Assembly: GCA_965247265.1 (NCBI GenBank)
Contig: OZ252002.1
Coordinates: 744,001-808,000 of the forward strand
DNA from: G965247265 sp965247265
GTDB lineage: Bacteria; Pseudomonadota; Gammaproteobacteria; UBA4575
Reading direction: 5' to 3'
Length of the DNA: 64,000 nt
Both the position numbers and the translations under genes were made by a program. The notes under the pieces are model-generated. The model was not told the DNA's origin. It was given only the letters and a program-made list of their open reading frames with translations, and ran no database searches. Below, in pieces: positions 25,998-37,801 of the stretch (the stretch's first letter is position 1; each line of letters opens with the position of its first letter).

Positions 25998-27254
25998 TCA
26001 ATTGGTTAGGTTTATATGTTTAGTTCGTGAAATAAATAAAGTAGCCAGCATCCCTGTAATCGAAAGTATTGTAAGTAACAAGAAAAAGTTTTGATGACCA
26101 AGCAATCCTGGGGACGCATCAAGAATTCGTCCTGCAATTGCGTGAAAGAATATATCGGGCGTAAAACCGATGATAGAAATTAGTCCAACTGCTGTACCAG
26201 TAATGTTAAAAGAAGTATTAGATTCTTCAAGTAATGCAAAATAAATTCCACGAATTGCATATACGCCGACAAATGAAACCAAAATATTTGCGATAATTAA
26301 TTTTTCTACCATTAAAGATGGTGAAAGTAAAAATAGTGCGGTATAGCTAAAAATTAATACTAGAAATGAGTACTTAACTATTTTACTAGTAATAAATCGA
26401 TCCGCTAAGAAGCCTGCAGCGATTGCTGCGATGGGTCTTAGAAATGCAGCATTAGATGTAAATTCAGCAGATTCAACAGCATTCATACCCAGTACTTGAT
26501 TCACATAAAGTGCGTAATTATCTAAACCTTTGTATGTGCAATATGCACATACAACTATAATTGCTTGTAGCCATATTACTGATTTGCCTAGAACATGTTT
26601 TATATTAACAAGTGAATGTGCTGAAATTGTAGCTTGTCTATCTTGGTTATCAGGAATAAGCCACCACACAATAACTCCTGCAATAAATGTAATTGCTGTA
26701 TATACGTAGATCACCAATTGGAGTGCATGTTTGAGTTGTAACTCAGATGCAGATTCACTATCAACAGGCAGTGCTGATGAAAAAACTATTACTATCAATG
26801 ATGCAGCACCGGCAGCGATGAGGCCTCTACCACCGTCTAAAAAACCAAAAGCGCGGCCCTGTGATAATACACCTCCCCATTCGCGAGTTGTTCTTATAAG
26901 CGCTGCCCAAAAAAGCAGTATGGTTGTGCAACCCCAATACGCAAATAGCATGCTAAGTTCGATTTCATTAGGGATGCGTGATAAATACAAACCACCTAAG
27001 GCCGTAGTCCAAAGAGAAAAAGCAAGTAGTTTACGCACAGGGAATCGATCTGCAATGATGCCACCAGGGAAATAGGACAACATTGCAGTAACGCCATAAA
27101 CTGCAAAAATATCTCCTAGTTCGGTATTTGAGAGGTTAAATACTTCAAGGAAAGTAGGACGAAAAAAGCGTGAAATATGAAAAGGCAGGCTAAATATAAT
27201 CTCACCCGCAAGGATAAGACTTAATATGACTAATACTCTATTCTTAAGAAAAAT
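25998..27254 (-). CDS. MFS transporter
   Basis: A major facilitator with the motif-A region GGIIADRFPVRKLLAFSLWT and about 12 membrane segments in two halves (second-half motif AAGFLADRFITSKIVKYS). An ATG at 27083 would leave out the first helices. The same frame continues upstream through FLKNRVLVILSLILAGEIIF and LEVFNLSNTELGDIFAVYGV, clearly coding. No ATG/GTG/TTG lies in that stretch. An ATT at 27252-27254, six bases after GAGG, is the best start, unless a one-base indel hides an upstream ATG at about 27281. Substrate unknown. Confidence 0.75.
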   Translation of the reverse strand: MFLKNRVLVILSLILAGEIIFSLPFHISRFFRPTFLEVFNLSNTELGDIFAVYGVTAMLSYFPGGIIADRFPVRKLLAFSLWTTALGGLYLSRIPNEIELSMLFAYWGCTTILLFWAALIRTTREWGGVLSQGRAFGFLDGGRGLIAAGAASLIVIVFSSALPVDSESASELQLKHALQLVIYVYTAITFIAGVIVWWLIPDNQDRQATISAHSLVNIKHVLGKSVIWLQAIIVVCAYCTYKGLDNYALYVNQVLGMNAVESAEFTSNAAFLRPIAAIAAGFLADRFITSKIVKYSFLVLIFSYTALFLLSPSLMVEKLIIANILVSFVGVYAIRGIYFALLEESNTSFNITGTAVGLISIIGFTPDIFFHAIAGRILDASPGLLGHQNFFLLLTILSITGMLATLFISRTKHINLTN

Positions 27255-27335
27255 ATTTACCTCAATAAATTAAAAAGCATGTTATGCATGCATCGATTAT
27301 GAGGCTGAAGACCATTAAATTTAATTAATGACTGT

Positions 27336-27503
27336 TTATTGCTTACTATAATTCTTAAGCGCAGCATCAACTGCTAGCATTACAACAATATAAACACCAA
27401 AAAATATTAGTAATTGTGCTGTCAACGATAAGGCCCATGCTAAAAGCTTAATAGCTATAAAGGCAGCAATTGCTGCAATTATTCCAGGAATAAATCTAAT
27501 CAT
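27336..27503 (-). CDS. Small two-helix membrane protein (55 aa)
   Basis: ATG 27501-27503 to TAA 27336. Two hydrophobic helices (IPGIIAAIAAFIAIKLLAWA and LIFFGVYIVVMLAVDAAL) and a short polar tail. Coding is suggested by the clean helix pattern and position between two minus-strand genes; no family recognised. Confidence 0.5.
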   Translation of the reverse strand: MIRFIPGIIAAIAAFIAIKLLAWALSLTAQLLIFFGVYIVVMLAVDAALKNYSKQ

Positions 27504-27623
27504 GCATACATTATAGCATGAAGAATTTGATTAAATAGCGGGTAAATTAAAAATTAGCAACAAGAAGAATTGTTTAAATTTAAATGAGAGTTTGAACTTT
27601 TGAAATCAATTTATGAAAAGAGA

Positions 27624-28238
27624 TTACGCAGCTTTTTTCATTCTATATTCTCTTAACCCGGCCAAGACTGCAGCTTTAATTTCTGGCGCCGCGTATATTT
27701 GCCTTGCAGTTATTCTAATAAGAGGAAAATTTGCAGTTTTACACGCTTCAGTCAAAAATTCATTACGTTTAACTTCGCCTAAACGTTTATTACCAGGGTC
27801 ATCAAGTTCAATTGCAGCAATAATTTCAAATTGGTTTCGATCGCAAAGTAAAAAATCAAAATGTTTTGAAGATATACGATTAACTGCTGCTCTCAGGTCT
27901 CGCTTTGCTGTTCCTTCTTCTTCGGGCTGTAGCACATCACTTACTCTTACCTTAATTAATATTAAAAATTGGCTTCCCATACTTTGATGTAGGGCCTTAT
28001 AGAATGATTGCTCGGACTTAGAAAGAATGAATTGATTTGCATTATACATTACCGATAACGGACTATCATTTGGTAATTTGGCGTTGGGTTCGAGACGAAG
28101 CTTTTTTGGCCCACGTTTATTATTAGATGATGAGCCAGAATTTCTAGCTTTAAGTAAGCTTACCAATTTTACACATAACGCGAGCACCAGTGCTGTCGCG
28201 CTTATCATAACCCAGTCCATTAAAATCCTCATTTGCAA
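27624..28238 (-). CDS. DUF2726-domain protein
   Basis: 204 residues: N-terminal membrane helix (about 8-27), basic linker, then the DUF2726 core: LSKSEQSFYKALHQSMG, ILIKVRVSDVLQP, HFDFLLCDRNQFEIIAAIEL with DD and a following helical part to FPLIRITARQIYAAPEI. The fold is a restriction-endonuclease-like domain (FDFLLCD, AIELDD resemble the acidic strands). Some relatives are linked to topoisomerase-type zinc fingers; not here. Role unknown. Confidence 0.8.
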   Translation of the reverse strand: MQMRILMDWVMISATALVLALCVKLVSLLKARNSGSSSNNKRGPKKLRLEPNAKLPNDSPLSVMYNANQFILSKSEQSFYKALHQSMGSQFLILIKVRVSDVLQPEEEGTAKRDLRAAVNRISSKHFDFLLCDRNQFEIIAAIELDDPGNKRLGEVKRNEFLTEACKTANFPLIRITARQIYAAPEIKAAVLAGLREYRMKKAA

Positions 28239-28332
28239 ATGAATTTTGCATGGTGGACTACACAGAGCGTTCTTTGAATAATTATCTAGATAACTGTCAA
28301 GAGAAATTGGCTGAGTGGTTAATATACGGGAT

Positions 28333-29778
28333 CTAGGGGAGGGGCGCTGGAAGATCTGAAGATCCCATCAAATATTTGTCAATTCCATGCGCTGCACTTC
28401 TGCCTTCAGCAATGGCCCAAACAATTAAACTTTGTCCGCGTTGCATATCACCCGCTGTGAAGACACCATTCACATTTGTCATCCAATTTTCATCACGCCC
28501 TACATTGCCACGATCATTAAGATTGACATTAAGCTGCTCAAGCATGCCGGGTTTTTCTGGCCCTAGAAATCCCATGGCTAATAAGACAAGGTCGCAAGGC
28601 AACAATTGTTCGCTTCCTGGGACCTCTTCGAAGCAAACTTTTCCATTTTCACTTTTCATTTCAACATTGATCAATTCTAAAGCGCTTACATTGCCGTCTC
28701 CATCATCAATAAAGCGTTTGGTTGAAACTGAAAAGACTCTTTCTACACCTTCTTCATGTGCAGGAGCTGTACGAAAAATGCGTGGCCATTCTGGCCAAGG
28801 ATTATAATCAGTGCGCGCATTGGGAGGTTTAGGCATAACTTCAAGCTGATGTACTGTTTTCGCATTTTGACGATTTGCAGTTCCTAGACAATCCGCGCCT
28901 GTATCACCTCCACCAATAATAATTACATGTTTACCTTTTGCGCTGATAAAGTTATCTGGTTTTGAATCTCCCTCGCAAAGTTTGTTTTGCATTGGCAGAT
29001 AGTCCATTGCTTGATGGATGCCATTTAGTTCTCGTCCAGTAGCGGGTAAGTCACGTGCTTCACATGCGCCACCTGTTAGTAATAATGCATCAAAATTGAT
29101 TTTTAGCTCTTCAACAGAAATATTTATTCCAACATGCGTATTAGTTTTAAAGGTCACACCTTCTGCTTGCATTTGTTCAAGGCGCCGATCTAAAACTCTT
29201 TTTTCCATTTTAAATTCTGGAATACCATAACGTAGTAATCCCCCAATTCGATCTGCGCGCTCAAATAACGTAACGTCATGTCCTGCGCGCGCAAGTTGTT
29301 GCGAACCCGCTAATCCTGCAGGGCCTGATCCAATTACAGCTACCTTTTTGCCTGTTTTTACTGTTGCGACTTGGGGGTGGATCCAGCCATTTTCCCAAGC
29401 TTTATCAATAATGGTCAGTTCAACGGCTTTAATTGTAACCGCATCATCATTGATTCCGAGTACACATGAACCTTCACAAGGTGCGGGGCAAAGTGTCCCG
29501 GTAAATTCTGGAAAATTATTAGTGGCATGCAAACGTTGAATTGCATCCTGCCATTGATCTCGGTATACCAAATCATTCCAATCTGGAATTAAATTACCTA
29601 GAGGGCAACCTTGGTGGCAAAACGGAATGCCACAATCCATGCATCGTGCAGCTTGATCTTTAAGTGGATCCATTTGCCATGGCGCCATGACTTGACTCCA
29701 GTCTTGAAGTCGTTCTTTAATTGGGCGATAGGCCTGCTTAACCCGGTCAAACTCTAAAAAGCCAGTCACTTTAGCCAT
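28333..29778 (-). CDS. gltD: Glutamate synthase [NADPH] small subunit
   Basis: 481 residues from ATG 29776-29778, overlapping the gltB stop by eight bases (ATGGCTAA), which implies translational coupling. N-terminal FeS-binding Cys set ([20 protein letters not shown]), FAD motif [25 protein letters not shown] motif [17 protein letters not shown] and the C-terminal [19 protein letters not shown]. It passes NADPH electrons to GltB for glutamate formation from glutamine and 2-oxoglutarate. Confidence 0.95.
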   Translation of the reverse strand: MAKVTGFLEFDRVKQAYRPIKERLQDWSQVMAPWQMDPLKDQAARCMDCGIPFCHQGCPLGNLIPDWNDLVYRDQWQDAIQRLHATNNFPEFTGTLCPAPCEGSCVLGINDDAVTIKAVELTIIDKAWENGWIHPQVATVKTGKKVAVIGSGPAGLAGSQQLARAGHDVTLFERADRIGGLLRYGIPEFKMEKRVLDRRLEQMQAEGVTFKTNTHVGINISVEELKINFDALLLTGGACEARDLPATGRELNGIHQAMDYLPMQNKLCEGDSKPDNFISAKGKHVIIIGGGDTGADCLGTANRQNAKTVHQLEVMPKPPNARTDYNPWPEWPRIFRTAPAHEEGVERVFSVSTKRFIDDGDGNVSALELINVEMKSENGKVCFEEVPGSEQLLPCDLVLLAMGFLGPEKPGMLEQLNVNLNDRGNVGRDENWMTNVNGVFTAGDMQRGQSLIVWAIAEGRSAAHGIDKYLMGSSDLPAPLP

Positions 29779-32700
29779 GAGCGGCCTCCATAACGGCGTC
29801 GTCTTCAGACGTACCTTCCTCTTTTGCTTTTTTAATTGCTGCAAGTACGCGTTTATAATCTTTTGGCATTACTTTTATAAATTTTGATTGATACTCATGC
29901 CAGTGGTCTAATATATTTTTAGCAACACTGCTCTTGGTAAGCTCAACGTGTTTGTTTAGTAGTGCTCGAATGCTGTCTATGTCTTCATTTTCAATTTCAT
30001 CTAAATCAACCATGTCAAGGTTGCAATAAATTTTAAAATTTTCTTTATCGGCCAGTACATATGCAATACCGCCCGACATACCTGCTGCAAAATTTCTACC
30101 TGTAGGCCCAATGACAACTACGCGGCCTCCCGTCATATATTCACAAGCATGATCCCCAACACCTTCAACCACTGTATGCGCACCACTGTTGCGTACGCAG
30201 AAACGTTCACCAGCTATTCCGCGAATATATACTTCTCCAGATGTCGCGCCATAGAGCAGTACATTTCCAACAATAATATTTTCCTCTGGCACAAATGTTG
30301 ATGGACGTGGAGGGTAGACAATGATTTTGCCTCCCGATAATCCTTTACCTAAATAATCATTTGCATCACCTTCAAGTGTCATCGTGACACCTTTAGGTAC
30401 AAATGCACCAAAGCTCATTCCGGCTGAGCCATTAAAGTGCACGCGAATAGTATCTTCAGGTAAACCTTCAGCGCCATATCGTTTAGTAATGTTATATCCC
30501 AAAATGGTGCCGACGGTTCGATTGGTATTTTGAACAGGTAAAATAATATCGACTGGTTTTTTTTCTTCAATTGCATCTTTGCACAAAGGCACTAATGTGG
30601 TGACATCCAATGACTTATCAAGTCCATGATCTTGTTCATTCATGCAATACATTCCAAAGCCTGGTGCGGGTTCGACTTTGTGTAATATTTTTGAAAAGTC
30701 CAGACCGTGCGCTTTCCAGTGATTAACGGCATGATTAACATTAAGTCGGTCAACTTGTCCGATCATTTCATTAATGGCCCTAAATCCGAGTTGCGCCATA
30801 TATTCTCTTACTTCTTCAGCTATAAACTTAAAAAAGGTTTCTACAAATTCAGGCTGACCCGTAAATTTTTTTCGCAATTCAGGGTTTTGTGTTGCAACTC
30901 CAACTGGGCACGTATTTAAATGACAAACTCGCATCATGATACAACCCATAACAACAAGAGGCGCAGTGGAGAAACCAAATTCTTCTGCACCCAATAAAGT
31001 GGCTACAACCACATCGCGACCTGTTTTTAATTGTCCATCTGTTTGTACAACAATACGATCACGCAAACCATTTAGTACAAGAACTTGCTGTGTTTCAGCG
31101 AGTCCGAGTTCCCAAGGCAAGCCTGCGTGTTTTAATGAACTCATTGGGGATGCACCAGTGCCACCGTCATAACCGGATATCAGTACAGCATCTGAATGAG
31201 CTTTTGAAACACCTGCAGCAACCGTTCCCACGCCCACTTCAGCAACAAGCTTGACGTGCACGCGTGCTTGAGGGTTTGAATTTTTTAAATCATGAATAAG
31301 TTGTGCAAGATCTTCAATCGAATAAATATCATGATGAGGCGGCGGCGAAATTAATCCAACCCCAGCCGTTGAATGACGGACTTTTGCAATCCATGGGTAG
31401 ACTTTTGTACCCGGTAATTGTCCGCCTTCTCCAGGTTTCGCGCCCTGTGCCATTTTAATTTGCAGGTCGTCTGCATTGACCAAGTATTCGCTAGTAACGC
31501 CAAATCGTCCTGAAGCGACTTGTTTGATAGCGCTTCTTCTTAAATCTCCGTTTGCATCGGGAGAAAAGCGATCGGGATCTTCGCCACCTTCGCCAGTATT
31601 AGATTTCCCACCGATGCGGTTCATGGCTATTGCTAATGTTTCATGCGCTTCTTTGCTAATGGAACCATAAGACATCGCCCCTGTTGAGAAGCGCTTCATA
31701 ATGCTTTCGATTGGTTCTACCTCATCTATAGAGATGGATTGTTTCATATTATTAAATTCAAACAACCCACGTAACGTCGCAAGGTTCTCGCTTTGATTGT
31801 TAACTTTATCTGTGTACTCTTTGAAAATCTTATATTGTCCAGAGCGTGTGGCATGCTGTAATTTAAAAACTGTGTCCGGATTAAATAAGTGATATTCTCC
31901 ATCACGACGCCACTGATATTCGCCACCCCATTCCAAATCAGGTTTATTAGCAGGGCGATTTGGAAAGGCTTTGTGATGACGCATACTCATTTCATCAGCA
32001 ACTTCATTCAAACCAATGCCACCTATTCGTGACGCAGTCCAAGTAAAGTATTTATCTACAAACTCTTTATTAAGACCAATTGCTTCAAAAACTTGAGCAC
32101 CGCGATAAGATTGAACAGTCGAAATTCCCATTTTCGACATTGTTTTAATTAAACCTTTATTTACTGCTTTAATATAATTTTTAACGGCAACGCCATATTG
32201 CATTTCAGGCAAGTACCCTTTACCAATCATTTCACCTAATGATTCAAACGCTAAATATGGATTCATTGCTCCAATTCCATAACCAATTAGAACAGCAAAA
32301 TGATGAACTTCACGGGGTTCGCCCGATTCAAGAATTAACCCAACCTTTGTTCTAGTGCCCACACGTACTAAATGATGATGTACCCCTGCTGTAGCTAAAA
32401 GTGCTGGAATTGCAGATAACTCATTATTAATACCGCGGTCAGATAGAATAATATTTGTGTAGCCATTATCGATAGCTGTATCAACTTGTGCACATACACT
32501 TTTCAGTGCGTTATCCATACCTGGACCTTTTTCAGATACTGGATAAAGTATCGCAATAGTTTTTGTTTTTAATCCAGAAAGATTAACGTCACGGATTTTT
32601 GCCAATTCTTCATTCGTTAAAACAGGAGATGAAATTTTAATTTGTCGACAACTATCTGGAGTAGGGTGCAAAAGATTTTTTTCTGGGCCAATCGTAGTTG

Positions 32701-34330
32701 CAACTTGTGTAACAAGTTCTTCACGAATACCATCTAAGGGTGGGTTAGTTACTTGAGCAAATAGTTGCTTAAAGTAGTCATATAGCAAGCGAGAACGATC
32801 TGATAACACTGCGAGCGCAGTATCTGTCCCCATCGAGCCTGTTGGCTCCAGCCCATTGACTGCCATAGGCGCCATAAGCACTCTTAGATCTTCATGTGTA
32901 TATCCAAATGCCTGTTGGCGTTGCAATAACGTGTCATTATCAGAACCGTGAATTTGTTTAGGGTTCGGTAAATTTTCAACGGGAGCTAAATATACCTTTA
33001 ACCATTCGGCATAAGGATGCTCTTGCACAAATTCTTTTTTAATTTCCTCATCGTCAATAATTCGACCTTGCTTAGTGTCCACCATAAAGATTCGACCGGG
33101 ATGTAACCGCTCTTTAATTAAAATATTTTCAGGCGGGATATCTAACACGCCTACTTCTGATGCCATTACCACCATGTCATCTTTTGTGACGTAATAGCGT
33201 GAAGGTCGTAGTCCATTTCGATCAAGTACAGCACCAATCACTTCGCCGTCTGTATAAGCAATTGATGCGGGGCCATCCCAAGGTTCCATTAAGCAAGAGT
33301 GATACTCATAAAAAGCCTTACGATGATCGCCCATTGTTTCATGACCACTCCAAGCTTCAGGAATCATCATCAACACTGCATGTGCTAAGGGCCGGCCACT
33401 CATGTGTAAAAATTCCATCACATTGTCAAATACGGCTGAATCACTTCCACCCTCAACAACAATGGGGAAAAGCTTTTTAAGATCATTACCAAATAATTCA
33501 GACTCACATAACGATTCACGAGCATGCATCCAGTTTGTGTTGCCGCGAACTGTATTAATCTCGCCATTGTGCGCAACATATCTAAAAGGATGTGCTAAAT
33601 CCCAAGAAGGGAACGTGTTTGTGGAAAAACGTTGATGAACTAATGCAAGTGCAGATTCAAAATCAGGAGCAGAAACATCTGGAAACATTGGTTCTAGTTG
33701 AGAACCTGTTAACATGCCTTTGTAAACACATGTTCGATAAGATAGTGATGGAAGATAAAAGTGATGTTTTTCTGATAGTTCAGAATTTGAAATAATATGT
33801 TCGATTTGTTTTCGAATGACATATAATTTTCGTTCAAATTCTGCTTCATCATTTATATCTAAATTACGACCTATAAATATTTGTTTAAAGGCTGGCTCGC
33901 CAGATTTAGCTGAAGGTCCCAATAATGAACTGTCCGTAGGGACATCACGCCAACCTAATACGTGTTGACCCTCATTTTCTACAATCTGATTAAAATTTTC
34001 TTGGCACTGCTTTTGTTGTGATTCATCATTAGGTAAGAACACCATTCCCGCGCCATAGTGACCAAAGTCAGGTAAATCAATATTAATTTCATTGCAGACA
34101 CGCTTAAAAAATTTATGTGGAGTTTGTGTGAGAATGCCAACACCGTCGCCACTATTATCTTCGCAACCACAAGCGCCCCGGTGAATTAAATTTTTTAAAA
34201 TTGCTAATGCATTGTCGACAATTTTGTGTGATTTGCGGCCTTTAATATCGACTACAAATCCCACACCACAAGAATCATGTTCATAAGATGGGTCGTAAAG
34301 ACCTTTAGTAGGGGTTTTGTTAACTTGCAT
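29771..34330 (-). CDS. gltB: Glutamate synthase large subunit
   Basis: 1519 residues, full length. Class II glutamine amidotransferase domain with nucleophile Cys21 in [15 protein letters not shown] (preceded by a short propeptide). Then the central domain, the FMN/2-oxoglutarate barrel ([40 protein letters not shown]), the 3Fe-4S Cys cluster region ([20 protein letters not shown]) and the C-terminal beta-helix ([20 protein letters not shown]). First gene of the gltBD unit; promoter expected in 34331-34470. Confidence 0.96.
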   Translation of the reverse strand: MQVNKTPTKGLYDPSYEHDSCGVGFVVDIKGRKSHKIVDNALAILKNLIHRGACGCEDNSGDGVGILTQTPHKFFKRVCNEINIDLPDFGHYGAGMVFLPNDESQQKQCQENFNQIVENEGQHVLGWRDVPTDSSLLGPSAKSGEPAFKQIFIGRNLDINDEAEFERKLYVIRKQIEHIISNSELSEKHHFYLPSLSYRTCVYKGMLTGSQLEPMFPDVSAPDFESALALVHQRFSTNTFPSWDLAHPFRYVAHNGEINTVRGNTNWMHARESLCESELFGNDLKKLFPIVVEGGSDSAVFDNVMEFLHMSGRPLAHAVLMMIPEAWSGHETMGDHRKAFYEYHSCLMEPWDGPASIAYTDGEVIGAVLDRNGLRPSRYYVTKDDMVVMASEVGVLDIPPENILIKERLHPGRIFMVDTKQGRIIDDEEIKKEFVQEHPYAEWLKVYLAPVENLPNPKQIHGSDNDTLLQRQQAFGYTHEDLRVLMAPMAVNGLEPTGSMGTDTALAVLSDRSRLLYDYFKQLFAQVTNPPLDGIREELVTQVATTIGPEKNLLHPTPDSCRQIKISSPVLTNEELAKIRDVNLSGLKTKTIAILYPVSEKGPGMDNALKSVCAQVDTAIDNGYTNIILSDRGINNELSAIPALLATAGVHHHLVRVGTRTKVGLILESGEPREVHHFAVLIGYGIGAMNPYLAFESLGEMIGKGYLPEMQYGVAVKNYIKAVNKGLIKTMSKMGISTVQSYRGAQVFEAIGLNKEFVDKYFTWTASRIGGIGLNEVADEMSMRHHKAFPNRPANKPDLEWGGEYQWRRDGEYHLFNPDTVFKLQHATRSGQYKIFKEYTDKVNNQSENLATLRGLFEFNNMKQSISIDEVEPIESIMKRFSTGAMSYGSISKEAHETLAIAMNRIGGKSNTGEGGEDPDRFSPDANGDLRRSAIKQVASGRFGVTSEYLVNADDLQIKMAQGAKPGEGGQLPGTKVYPWIAKVRHSTAGVGLISPPPHHDIYSIEDLAQLIHDLKNSNPQARVHVKLVAEVGVGTVAAGVSKAHSDAVLISGYDGGTGASPMSSLKHAGLPWELGLAETQQVLVLNGLRDRIVVQTDGQLKTGRDVVVATLLGAEEFGFSTAPLVVMGCIMMRVCHLNTCPVGVATQNPELRKKFTGQPEFVETFFKFIAEEVREYMAQLGFRAINEMIGQVDRLNVNHAVNHWKAHGLDFSKILHKVEPAPGFGMYCMNEQDHGLDKSLDVTTLVPLCKDAIEEKKPVDIILPVQNTNRTVGTILGYNITKRYGAEGLPEDTIRVHFNGSAGMSFGAFVPKGVTMTLEGDANDYLGKGLSGGKIIVYPPRPSTFVPEENIIVGNVLLYGATSGEVYIRGIAGERFCVRNSGAHTVVEGVGDHACEYMTGGRVVVIGPTGRNFAAGMSGGIAYVLADKENFKIYCNLDMVDLDEIENEDIDSIRALLNKHVELTKSSVAKNILDHWHEYQSKFIKVMPKDYKRVLAAIKKAKEEGTSEDDAVMEAAHG

Positions 34331-34786
34331 GTGTAATACGTAAACAGAAAATATTCGTTTATATTAAGCCTTCTGTGTATAAATCTATCTACTACAAAAG
34401 GGAAATTCCAAATTCGAACTTATTGCAATTCAAGGCAATATGTAATGCTATGTCACTGGTTTATTTATCAGTCCCCAAAATTTTGGGGGTTGCGAATTAT
34501 AGAGCAGAGTTGGAATAGGCACTAATAACCATAATTAATATATGTATATTTTGGTTTAAATGTAGACAATTCAACTAGCTAATTGCCCAAAAAATGAGAA
34601 ATATACATAAATCATCTCAATTATTGCGGGAAAACAAATTTGTAATGCGTGACACATCTTTAAAACAATGATGCCGTAGTATTAATAAAAAAATGACCTT
34701 AAGCTATTAAGGTTTTTAAGCGAATAACTATTTAAAAGTATGTGTAGGCCAATATAAGAATAGTCATGGCCATGGAGGGAGCAAGG
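34331..34786. other. 456-base AT-rich intergenic region upstream of gltB
   Basis: No ORF of note. It contains a perfect 16-base palindrome CCCCAAAATTTTGGGG at 34473-34488, placed where a gltBD operator could sit. I see no riboswitch-like structure. The right end holds the ribosome site for the small gene at 34787. Confidence 0.4.
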
Positions 34787-34924
34787 ATGAGTCTAAAAAG
34801 TCATTTAAATATGAACCGCACTACTCGTGATATCTCACGGTTAGCAATTTTTGTTAATGATCGAAAAACTGAGAAGAAAGTTATAAAGGATAATAAAAAT
34901 AAGGACCAAAAACTAAACAAGTGA
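34787..34924 (+). CDS. Small basic protein (45 aa)
   Basis: ATG 34787-34789 follows GGAGGG at good spacing. The product starts MSLKSHLNMNRTTRDISRLA, followed by a Lys-rich tail. Nothing in it is recognised. An in-frame upstream ATG exists but the ribosome site favours this one. Confidence 0.45.
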   Translation: MSLKSHLNMNRTTRDISRLAIFVNDRKTEKKVIKDNKNKDQKLNK

Positions 34925-34964
34925 TTCCTGTTACAGCATAGTAAAGTTGTTTGTATAGCGTAAT

Positions 34965-35171
34965 TTATGCGTTAGATAAATATAGCGCGACTAATATGAG
35001 TAATACAGTAAAGCCTTGAAGAATTGTACGAATCCACATAAAGCGTTCACCAAAGTCTTTATCTAAATTTCCGCCAATACCCATAGACAGTAAACCTAGG
35101 CCTAATACGCCTATTGTTGCGAGTAAGGCAAGGACAATTACGATATTTAGAATAATCTTCTCCTCTGTCAT
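34965..35171 (-). CDS. Twin-transmembrane HIG1-like small protein
   Basis: 68 residues with two membrane helices (about 7-30 and 48-66) joined by a loop GGNLDKDFGERFMWIRTILQ. The loop and second helix resemble the HIG1/twin-TM family (R-x-x-LQ before helix 2), often associated with respiratory enzyme assembly or stability. Convergent with the small gene on its left. Confidence 0.6.
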   Translation of the reverse strand: MTEEKIILNIVIVLALLATIGVLGLGLLSMGIGGNLDKDFGERFMWIRTILQGFTVLLILVALYLSNA

Positions 35172-35389
35172 TATAATTTGATTGATTATGACATGATCTT
35201 TTTACCATTCAAACTTTTCTAAATCAATTTTGACCCAAAAAATAAGTTTAAGCTTGTTGTAACTAAATGAAATTAAATGTTAATTTGCAGTTTGTCAGCC
35301 AGAATATAGTGTCAATCGTTATATATTATATATCGATCAGAATAGGAATATTCTGGAGTCAAATATTATAGATTTAACAGGATTAAATT

Positions 35390-36004
35390 ATGGCTAAGTG
35401 TCTCGAATTTCGTTTAGCAAAAATTTTACTAATTAATTTAATTTATTTTGTGTTAACCGCGTTTGTAAGTACTACGGTATATAGCAAACCACCTCCGTGG
35501 GCGCCTGCACATGGCTATCGAAATAAACACAATAATAAACAAGTGAAGCATGATGGTCATAATTATTACGATGAAAGTTATGCTGATTTATTGGGAATTT
35601 TTGATGGAAAATGTAAATACGAAAAAATTGGAACCGTAGTAGGTGCGGCGACTGGTGCAGTTATTGGTGCAAAAGTAACAGATGAAGATGATCAACTTGT
35701 TGGTGTTTTAGCAGGTACTGTAGTTGGGATAGTAGTAGGTAAAACGATTGGGAAAGCTATAGATGAGCAAGATCGTCATTGTGCAAGTCAAGCGCTTGAA
35801 TTTGTAAGTGATGGCCAATATATTTCATGGCGAAATCCAAATACATATACTGCATACCAAATTACGCCAGTCAAAACATACCAGCAAGATGGGTTTGATT
35901 GTCGTCAATTTGTTACAAAGACTGCATCAAGTAATGGTTATGTATCAAAATTTGGAAATGATGCATGCCTTCATGATGATGGCGTGTGGCGGACATTGTA
36001 TTGA
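35390..36004 (+). CDS. Glycine-zipper 2TM surface-antigen-type protein
   Basis: 204 residues: N-terminal signal sequence (about 12-34), a Pro/His/Lys-rich linker, a glycine-zipper hairpin (GTVVGAATGAVIGAKV and GVLAGTVVGIVVGKTIG, about 80-125) and a C-terminal domain (SWRNPNTYTAYQITP ... DDGVWRTLY) like the 17-kDa antigen/RT0821-type tail. Probably outer-membrane associated. Confidence 0.75.
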   Translation: MAKCLEFRLAKILLINLIYFVLTAFVSTTVYSKPPPWAPAHGYRNKHNNKQVKHDGHNYYDESYADLLGIFDGKCKYEKIGTVVGAATGAVIGAKVTDEDDQLVGVLAGTVVGIVVGKTIGKAIDEQDRHCASQALEFVSDGQYISWRNPNTYTAYQITPVKTYQQDGFDCRQFVTKTASSNGYVSKFGNDACLHDDGVWRTLY

Positions 36005-36076
36005 GTCTATGTTTCGCCGAGTAAGCAAAGATTTACATCTCTGATACGTTAAGGTGTAATATATTTGTAGTGTATC

Positions 36077-36888
36077 CTAAGCTATCTTAAACTTTTGACT
36101 AATTGCTAAAACATTTGAAGACATTGATGTAAAATCGAATAAGTCTGTGTCGAGTAAATGACTACTTGTAATATTTTGCATAGAGCGAAATATATTAGTT
36201 ACGCGATCCGGGGATACTTTGTCCCATTCAGCAATCATATTTTTAATACGAACACGTTCTAAGTTGGTTTGTGACCCACAAAGATTGCAGGGAATAATCG
36301 GGAACTCACGTCTTTTCGCATATTTAGAAATTTCTTTTTCACGACAATATACTAATGGTCGAATTACGATATTTCGCTCATCATTACTTATTAACTTAGG
36401 CGGCATGGTTTTTAATCGTGATCCGTGAAACATATTCAAAAATAAAGTTTCAACTAATTCATCCATGTGATGCCCCAAAGCTATTTTATTTGCACCAAGC
36501 TTTTGTGCTGTGTTGTATAAAATGCCACGCCGAAGTCTTGAACACAATGAACACATTGTTTTTCCAGGTTTAATCTTTTCCTTGACGATGCTATATGTAT
36601 CTCGCTCTACGATATGGTACTCAATGCCAAGTGAATTTAAAAAGTCTGGTAATACTTGTTCTGGGAAGTCTGGTTGTTTTTGATCTAGATTTACTGCAAC
36701 TATATCGAACTTAATCGGTGCGACTGATTTTAAACCCATTAACATATCGAGCAGTGTGTAAGAGTCTTTGCCCCCCGAGAGACAAACCATAATTCGGTCG
36801 CCATTTTCAATCATGTGGTAATCACCAATGGCTTTACCAGTTTGCCGCCTTAGTTTTTTTGAAGCTGTATAAAATTTTGTGAATACAC
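36077..36888 (-). pseudogene. ttcA: tRNA 2-thiocytidine synthetase TtcA with an apparent 5' frameshift
   Basis: The main frame has the PP-loop [17 protein letters not shown], the CxxC pair in [13 protein letters not shown] and the third Cys region [13 protein letters not shown], all diagnostic of TtcA, which thiolates C32 of tRNA using an FeS cluster. An ATG at 36814 would skip the conserved [15 protein letters not shown] upstream, which is in frame but has no start codon back to a stop at 36902. One added base in the 7-base T tract at 36854-36860 joins it to a frame reading NFIQLQK with a GTG start at 36886-36888, matching E. coli TtcA. So a one-base loss (real or sequencing) near the start is likely. 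Confidence 0.8.
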
Positions 36889-37126
36889 GAGTAAATGTTG
36901 TTTAAATTTAAACGAATGCTATTTATTAGTTAAAAGATTTGAACCTTTATTGACCAAATGCAAGACCGGAATAACAAATAAATTATTACATAAAATACAA
37001 TATTAATAAAATTGTAAAGTAAATCTACATCCTGGTTTTAATTAAAAAATAAATGCAATCAAAATATATTTATTAACGTCTTATAGAATGTTCATAGTAA
37101 ACTTTAATTTAATAAGGAGGATAGAT

Positions 37127-37375
37127 ATGTTAGCGAAAGCAGTAATTATAACTGTAATGATGGTCGCATTTAACTATGCATGGGCGCAAGGCGGTTTATC
37201 AATAGATAATAATGGAAAGCGCATGCACAGCATTGATGGAAATGTAACTAATACAGCAATACCGGCAATTACTACACAAGGACCTGTAGGTAGCTTTGAA
37301 ACCTTTACCAGCGATCAAGCTAACCAAATTGTTGATGTTGAAAAGCTAAAACAGAGCTTTAATGGTCAGTCTTAG
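37127..37375 (+). CDS. Small secreted protein (82 aa)
   Basis: ATG 37127 follows a perfect AAGGAGG; the longer frame from 37088 lacks this. Signal peptide (KAVIITVMMVAFNYAWAQ) with cleavage after Ala; mature part is about 62 residues, Asn/Thr/Gly-rich without cysteine. The preceding region 36905-37126 is AT-rich and empty. No family recognised. Confidence 0.65.
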   Translation: MLAKAVIITVMMVAFNYAWAQGGLSIDNNGKRMHSIDGNVTNTAIPAITTQGPVGSFETFTSDQANQIVDVEKLKQSFNGQS

Positions 37376-37449
37376 AGGGACGCATGGTAGTGCTAAGCAT
37401 AGGGACGCAATTTGAACAAGGACGTTCACTGACTATAAGTAAGTGAGTC

Positions 37450-37758
37450 ATGAAGAATTCACTATTAATACTTTTGCTTGTAACATTAAGTTTCAATGCA
37501 AATGCAAAAAATTCTTTTTCAGGAAATGCGCTTTGTGACTGGGTGAGCGATATCAGCAGTGTAATCGTTCAAAAAGCAGATTCAGGAGTGAGCGAAATAG
37601 GTATGAAATTTGATTACTTAATTCAAAAGTACAACCATGAAGAACATTTTATCAATTACCCAGTAATGGATCGAATTTTTCAAGATAGCAAACACTTTAT
37701 GTTGGATGAAACAGCCTTTGCTGAGCAAGGCCAATGTGTAGTAGGGCTATTACATTAA
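37450..37758 (+). CDS. Small secreted protein with two cysteines (102 aa)
   Basis: Clear signal peptide (NSLLILLLVTLSFNANA), mature part with two Cys (CDWVSD and QGQCVVG) that could form one disulfide. It follows the secreted protein at 37127 by 75 bases on the same strand. Function unknown. Confidence 0.6.
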   Translation: MKNSLLILLLVTLSFNANAKNSFSGNALCDWVSDISSVIVQKADSGVSEIGMKFDYLIQKYNHEEHFINYPVMDRIFQDSKHFMLDETAFAEQGQCVVGLLH

Positions 37759-37801
37759 AATTATAATAATGAAATTAAAGTTCAAAACAATATTTTTAAA
37801 A

